Positions 31,232-34,645 of a DNA stretch of 34,645 nucleotides are shown here, piece by piece; position 1 is the first letter of the stretch; every line of letters starts with the position of its first letter. Source of the stretch: Solirubrobacteraceae bacterium (GTDB taxonomy: Bacteria; Actinomycetota; Thermoleophilia; Solirubrobacterales; Solirubrobacteraceae); assembly GCA_017882455.1 (NCBI GenBank), contig JADGPL010000030.1, positions 1-34,645 on the forward strand. Reading direction: 5' to 3'. Below the pieces are notes generated by a model. The model had not been told where the DNA came from. It made no database searches and was given only the letters and a program-made list of their open reading frames with translations. The translations under genes were made by a program, and so were the position numbers.

Positions 31232-31253
31232 TTGGTAGCAATTTGGTAGCAAT
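31232..31253. repeat. Tandem 11-bp direct repeat next to tRNA-Val
   Basis: TTGGTAGCAAT occurs twice head to tail, at 31232-31242 and 31243-31253, 51 bases after the tRNA. The second copy begins with TTGGTA, 16 bases ahead of the TAGGAT box at 31265, so it may double as a -35 element. Such repeats can be integrase or regulator binding sites; neither is shown here. Confidence 0.5.
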
Positions 31254-31264
31254 GCTCGGAGCCG

Positions 31265-31270
31265 TAGGAT
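31265..31270 (+). promoter_or_regulatory. -10 box of leaderless HARE-HTH-like gene
   Basis: TAGGAT is followed by six bases (GTGCCG) and the ATG at 31277. A TTGGTA 16 bases upstream, inside the tandem repeat, is a possible -35 box. Confidence 0.55.
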
Positions 31271-31276
31271 GTGCCG

Positions 31277-31489
31277 ATGAAGCTGCACGAAGCCATCGAC
31301 GCCGTGCTAGCTGACAGGCCCGCTGGTATGAGCACGCGTGAACTGGCTGACGAGATCGAGCGGAGAGGGCTCTACCTCAAAGGTGACGGTAAGCCTGCCT
31401 CGCCTGGACAGGTCAACGCTCGGGTCGGCAACGAGACGTACAGGGATCGCTACCGCAAAGACCACCTGGGTCGCATCTGCCTCGCGTAG
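31277..31489 (+). CDS. Small HARE-HTH-like winged-helix protein
   Basis: This 70-aa protein resembles a free HARE-HTH (HB1-ASXL-restriction endonuclease) domain: LHEAIDAVLADRPAGMSTRE, then LADEIERRGLYLKGDGK and a region PGQVNARVGNETYRDRYRK ending HLGRICLA. This fold is a winged helix found alone or fused to restriction enzymes and RNA polymerase delta subunits. The protein is basic. The ATG at 31277 is six bases after a -10 box; a GTG at 31271 is two codons earlier. It is the first gene of the region after tRNA-Val, together with the DUF2188-type gene. A DNA-binding or regulatory role is likely; the target is unknown. Confidence 0.6.
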   Translation: MKLHEAIDAVLADRPAGMSTRELADEIERRGLYLKGDGKPASPGQVNARVGNETYRDRYRKDHLGRICLA

Positions 31490-31549
31490 CTGCGCCGGTG
31501 GAGCGGGTATCGTTTGCCACGTACATACGTTCGATCTCTTGGAGGACTG

Positions 31550-31795
31550 ATGCCAGGACAACGAAGGCACGTCACGCAGAGGCCAGACGGCCAGTGGGCG
31601 GACAAAGCTGAGGGGGCGGAGCGTGCGGGTGGCCTGTACAACACGCAGGCTGAGGCCCAGGCAGCCGCTACCCAGCACCTTCAGAACCGTCCAGGTGGCG
31701 GCGAGGTCGTGATCCACCGAGCTGACGGCCAGATCCGCAACTCAAACACGATCAACAGGCCCGACCCAGATCCACCACGCGACACGCGTCACTGA
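31550..31795 (+). CDS. DUF2188-family small protein
   Basis: The 81-aa product matches the DUF2188 pattern: VTQRPDGQWADKAEGAERAG, then the helix TQAEAQAAATQHLQNR and the strand GGEVVIHRADGQIRNSNTI. The family has no known function; members are short cytosolic proteins frequent on plasmids and genomic islands. A GGAGG ribosome site at 31541-31545 fixes the ATG at 31550. It lies 60 bases after the HARE-HTH-like gene. The 157 bases after its stop up to 31952 hold nothing I recognise. Confidence 0.75.
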   Translation: MPGQRRHVTQRPDGQWADKAEGAERAGGLYNTQAEAQAAATQHLQNRPGGGEVVIHRADGQIRNSNTINRPDPDPPRDTRH

Positions 31796-31952
31796 TCGTG
31801 GCGGCGCGGAGCCGGTGACGTGATCCGAGTCCGCTATTCAGGGCCTATTCGGGGCGCGCACATGTTGTCGCGGCAGCTTTCTGACGGTGGCTTCGAAGCG
31901 GAGTTCCCTGCCTATGGAGCAGCGCGAAGTCGGACAGGATGTGGTCCATTGG

Positions 31953-32645
31953 CTACTCGGCTACCTGCGGCGGAGCCGTGGGGTTCCGCTGATCGGTTAC
32001 GCGAAGCTCGTCGGGGACCGTAACATTAGTAGCCGGTGTCGTGAGTCGACCGGCGCTGGCGTCCTCAGGCGAACAAAGGACTTGTAGCGAGCGACGACGT
32101 TGAGCTAGAGTCGATGAAGGCGAGAAGGCCACGATCCCCATCGCGACTCGACGCTGATCGAGTGAGTCGTATCCCCACTTTGCGAGCAAGCGGGCCTCAT
32201 AATCAAGCGCCACAAGTTTGAGCTCGATGGCCTCCTGACGCACAAACGAGTCGGTCAGCGAGACCGCAAGCTCGAAACAATCCGGCCCCAGTCTGCTGGG
32301 GTCGGGCGATTCGAGACGTCGCGCGATGGCCTGGTAGCCGATCCGCAACTCGCGCACGAAGTTGAACGCAGGTGCGTCAGGGTCGTGGTCCTCCAGCCAC
32401 GGGCCGACTGGCCTCACGTCGAGGTAACGAAACGTGTGAGCGAGGCCATGTGCACGTGATCGGTCGAGGCCGCCCCTGATGAGTTCTGCCGTTGCGAGCT
32501 CTATGTCACCAAAGAGGAGGCCGTCGCGGCTGCCGTCATCGTGTTGCCACCACATCTCGTAGCGATACCTTGCTAGTTCCACGACGATCCCGTGTAGATC
32601 TTCAAGGTACTCCTGCTCTGATGGTGGAACGACTAGTTGGTCCAC
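31953..32645 (-). CDS. Unknown protein encoded after the RHH-type gene
   Basis: I do not recognise this 230-aa protein. The GTG at 32645 has a GGGGAGG ribosome site six bases upstream, which supports a real gene, and it follows the RHH-type gene by 27 bases, so both are probably one operon. The first 150 residues look like a helical soluble domain (SEQEYLEDLHGIVVELARYRYEMWW, then FGDIELATAELIRG and FVRELRIGYQAIARRL); the C-terminal 60 residues are less structured, rich in Ser, Thr and Pro, and could be non-coding read-through past a lost stop. It has no membrane segment and few Cys. A toxin partner of an RHH antitoxin is one possibility, without sequence support. Confidence 0.55.
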   Translation of the reverse strand: MDQLVVPPSEQEYLEDLHGIVVELARYRYEMWWQHDDGSRDGLLFGDIELATAELIRGGLDRSRAHGLAHTFRYLDVRPVGPWLEDHDPDAPAFNFVRELRIGYQAIARRLESPDPSRLGPDCFELAVSLTDSFVRQEAIELKLVALDYEARLLAKWGYDSLDQRRVAMGIVAFSPSSTLAQRRRSLQVLCSPEDASAGRLTTPATNVTVPDELRVTDQRNPTAPPQVAE

Positions 32646-32672
32646 GACCGACCTCCCCTCGCGTTTATCTGG

Positions 32673-33188
32673 CTATAGCTCCCGCAACTCGTCGAGCACC
32701 TGAACGACGGGGCGCTTCGACGGAGTCGCGCGAGTTGCGTCGTCATACGTCACGAATCCGTGACGAAGTCTGGTTGGTGCACGTGCGGGCACGATCTGGC
32801 GCACAGCCGCCAGGCCGAGAGCCCGCCGAACCACATCTGAGTAGCCGACTTTTTCGCGTTTCGCAAGGACATCCACCTCCTCAGAGATATCCGCGTCGAG
32901 TACGTAGCTAACTTGCACCGGCCACTGGGCCGCCGGCCCGCGGCTCCCGCGTCGGTCTTTGTCCTCGATGCCATCGAGGTCGATCGCTGGCAAGTTGCCC
33001 GTCCGAGCTGCCTGGACATACTGAGTGATTGCCTGACGAATGACCCGCCCGAGGGGTAGGGCCTCGTCTTCCGCTCGATGCTCCAAGGCGGCTACAAGCC
33101 GACTCGACAGATTCGCCGTCTTTCGGATCGTCTTCGTCGCGGGTCTTTCGCGGCGGTCTCGAGTTATTAGCTCAGTCTTTCCCATCAT
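32673..33188 (-). CDS. DNA-binding protein with two ribbon-helix-helix-like segments
   Basis: This 171-aa protein contains two RHH-like units. The first, KTIRKTANLSSRLVAALEHR to GRVIRQAITQYVQA, has the strand-helix-helix order of MetJ/Arc-type domains; the second, VQVSYVLDADISEEVDVLAK to YSDVVRRALGLAAV, repeats it about 60 residues later. A Gly/Arg-rich linker and a C-terminal region (VTYDDATRATPSKRPVVQVL) complete it. AAGGAG five bases upstream supports the ATG at 33188 (a second ATG follows at once). It is divergent from the oxidase gene, with a 13-bp palindrome in the 73-base gap, and is followed by an unknown 230-aa protein. It probably regulates itself and perhaps the oxidase gene. Confidence 0.7.
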   Translation of the reverse strand: MMGKTELITRDRRERPATKTIRKTANLSSRLVAALEHRAEDEALPLGRVIRQAITQYVQAARTGNLPAIDLDGIEDKDRRGSRGPAAQWPVQVSYVLDADISEEVDVLAKREKVGYSDVVRRALGLAAVRQIVPARAPTRLRHGFVTYDDATRATPSKRPVVQVLDELREL

Positions 33189-33220
33189 CTTGCTCCTTTT
33201 CAGTTGGAAGTACGTTCGCT

Positions 33221-33233
33221 AGTATGGCATACT
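33221..33233. promoter_or_regulatory. Perfect 13-bp palindrome between RHH-type and oxidase genes
   Basis: AGTATG at 33221-33226 and CATACT at 33228-33233 pair perfectly around one central base. Related half-sites (GTAC at 33210, GTAA at 33239) flank it at intervals. It is 33 bases ahead of the RHH-type start and 29 ahead of the oxidase start, where an operator for either would be expected. Confidence 0.5.
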
Positions 33234-33261
33234 CCCATGTAAATCCCAGGGGAGTTTTCTC

Positions 33262-34365
33262 ATGACCAGACCTATAGTCAGGCACACAGATGGTGCGCTC
33301 GCTGGAAGGCGGGTACTGGTAGTTGGCACGGGCCCTCTCGGGCTGATGACGTGCCTGGCGCTGACCGCAAATGGCGCAGAGGTGACCCTGCTGTCGGACA
33401 CCCACATGTCGCAAAGCACAGGCTTCGCGCACGCTGCCGGGCTTATGGAGCCAGTGGCGACCAGTGACCCGCGGGCCCCACAGTGGTTCAAGCGCACTGT
33501 CGAGTTCTGTGCCGCGGCAGCCAACGACCCCGATTGGGGCATCGAGCCAAGATCGGTGCTCTTCCTAAGCGACCATACGTCCACACACGAACAAGATTGG
33601 TTCTCGCAGGTACCAAAGCGAGCAGCGGAGCAAGCGGACCTGCGAGGGGGCCGCAGTCAAGGGACGTGGTTCGACACCTATGTCCTTCAGCCGGATATTG
33701 CCAGCCGGGCATTCCAGCGGGAACTCGTGACCGCCGGGATCGAGTTTCGCGCGAGGAACTGTCGGAAGATGCTCTCCATAGAAGCAATTGCCAGCACGGC
33801 AGTGGAGAAGCGAATGGATGCATTCGTACTCGCGGCCGGCCTGGGACTCGCTGCTCTCCAGGACATCGATACCGTCATTGGACGTGATGCAGGACTTACG
33901 GCAGGGCTTGGACTTACGATTCGCATGCCGCTTGCCGAGCTGCCGCTAGACCATGTCCTGATGGACGCCGATGATTTCACCTACCTGATCCCCCAGCGCA
34001 ACCAGGTCGTGTGCGGAGGCACCAACATCCCGACTCCCCATGATGATGAGCTGGTCGAGGGCAAGTCGGCAGTCGCTAAAAGGCTGCGAGCCGAATGGGA
34101 GGACGATGTACGACGCCGCGTGCGGCGGCTTTACCCTGAGGTCGGACCGTTCACTGGGGGCGATGTGCGCGTAGGCGCTCGACCGCTGCGTCACGAAGTC
34201 CTGACTGCCCTAACGGAGCGCTTCGGCATTCCTGGCCTGATCCTAGGCGGGGCCGGAGGCTCGGGCTGGACCTTCTCTGTTGGGATCGCGGACGACGCAT
34301 GCACATTTCTTAGTGAGCACCTGGATGCATCAGCACCCGGACAACTTCGACTGCAGGCAGCATAA
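33262..34365 (+). CDS. D-amino-acid-oxidase-like FAD-dependent oxidoreductase
   Basis: This 367-aa flavoprotein belongs to the DAAO/ThiO group, which oxidises amines or D-amino acids with FAD and oxygen. The FAD-binding motif is VVGTGPLGLMTCLALTANGAEVTLLSD, followed by STGFAHAAGLMEP. In the second half come YLIPQRNQVVCGGT and the DAAO-like ending RVGARPLRHE with GGAGGSGWTFSVGIADD, which in relatives contacts substrate and cofactor. No signal peptide is seen, and the length is normal. GGGGAG eight bases upstream supports the ATG at 33262. It is divergent from the RHH-type gene and lies in the lower-GC region after tRNA-Val. Substrate is unknown; glycine or a D-amino acid is a guess. Confidence 0.82.
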   Translation: MTRPIVRHTDGALAGRRVLVVGTGPLGLMTCLALTANGAEVTLLSDTHMSQSTGFAHAAGLMEPVATSDPRAPQWFKRTVEFCAAAANDPDWGIEPRSVLFLSDHTSTHEQDWFSQVPKRAAEQADLRGGRSQGTWFDTYVLQPDIASRAFQRELVTAGIEFRARNCRKMLSIEAIASTAVEKRMDAFVLAAGLGLAALQDIDTVIGRDAGLTAGLGLTIRMPLAELPLDHVLMDADDFTYLIPQRNQVVCGGTNIPTPHDDELVEGKSAVAKRLRAEWEDDVRRRVRRLYPEVGPFTGGDVRVGARPLRHEVLTALTERFGIPGLILGGAGGSGWTFSVGIADDACTFLSEHLDASAPGQLRLQAA

Positions 34366-34645
34366 CCACGATCCGAGCACGATCTCGGCAGAGCCGGGCA
34401 CTCTGTTGACGGACCCCGCTCCTCCTTACGGCTGATAGGAGGCGTATCGACCGGCGGTAGCAAGACGCTCGCCTTGGACGAGAAGCGACGTTCCAGCGAC
34501 CTATCGCCAACGCCGCGAAGCGATGAGTCCCTTCGGGAACACTGCACTAGTGGACGTGTCCGCAAGTGTTGCGGTGTATTGGAAGGGATGATGGGCGGCA
34601 CGCAGAATTATGTGTTGTGCCCAGGTCCAGCACCCAGGTGATCGA
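34366..34645. other. Non-coding tail without a recognised gene
   Basis: These 280 bases after the oxidase gene contain no frame with family features or a supported start. The short open frames on the minus strand overlap the oxidase gene and have no codon bias of their own. The window ends here, so a gene starting further on could have its promoter in this stretch. Confidence 0.5.

Noticed and set aside
31120-31335. Open frame on the minus strand including GDTGLEPVTSALSRRRS
   Set aside because: It is the antisense translation of tRNA-Val, a well-known false protein in databases; no ribosome site or family.
34191-34601. Open frame of 136 codons on the minus strand near the window end
   Set aside because: It is partly antisense to the oxidase gene, with no recognisable domain and no ribosome site.
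1-34645. CRISPR array or complete insertion sequence
   Set aside because: No regularly spaced repeats of 20-40 bases, no cas-like genes, no transposase and no terminal inverted repeats flanked by target duplications were seen.

Overview
The window is high-GC DNA with actinobacterial gene content. The c-di-AMP leader in front of a peptidoglycan-binding NlpC/P60-like protein, the Vms1-like release-factor homologue, the CtpE-like ATPase, the FUSC protein and six genes with a -10 box exactly six bases ahead of the start codon fit a deep actinobacterium such as Thermoleophilia/Solirubrobacterales. That placement is inference; no rRNA is present to test it.

Layout. (1) 1-5.7 kb is a defence-type segment: a complete type III restriction-modification pair (mod 50-1888, res 1885-4479), a 101-aa unknown gene, and a nest of XRE-type regulators (one remnant, two divergent intact genes around a palindrome). 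(2) 5.7-10.4 kb, minus strand: a GGDEF-EAL c-di-GMP protein and the ATGA-coupled comM-dprA pair. (3) 10.5-12.4 kb, minus strand: a wall hydrolase-like protein with three peptidoglycan-binding repeats behind a c-di-AMP riboswitch. (4) 12.5-14.7 kb: SCO1-like, TlpA-like and a secreted cupredoxin-like protein, a likely copper/thiol set. (5) 14.8-17.5 kb: a YjbR-family protein translationally coupled to a FUSC membrane protein. (6) 17.5-27.3 kb: a metal-homeostasis cluster with a sigma-region-2-only protein, a CtpE-like P-type ATPase, a PF03640-type lipoprotein, a VIT1/CCC1 transporter, a CPC-motif P1B ATPase, a CDF exporter, a permease-YHS fusion, a CsoR regulator and a slipin. (7) 27.3-30.8 kb, minus strand: a Vms1-like peptidyl-tRNA hydrolase with a small coupled partner, then an ABC-2 exporter. 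(8) 30.9-34.6 kb: tRNA-Cys and tRNA-Val, then lower-GC DNA that looks like a tRNA-associated accessory region: HARE-HTH-like and DUF2188 small genes, a protein with two ribbon-helix-helix-like segments plus an unknown 230-aa partner, and a divergent D-amino-acid-oxidase-like flavoprotein. No integrase or far attachment site is visible.

The most informative regulatory points are the c-di-AMP riboswitch (12257-12395), the 42-base divergent csoR/permease region in which both genes appear leaderless and share one CsoR-type operator, and the palindromes between the divergent XRE genes and between the RHH and oxidase genes. The most unusual protein is the cupredoxin-like one, whose putative ligands follow a C-x9-H-x4-M pattern. 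No CRISPR array, prophage or complete insertion sequence was found.
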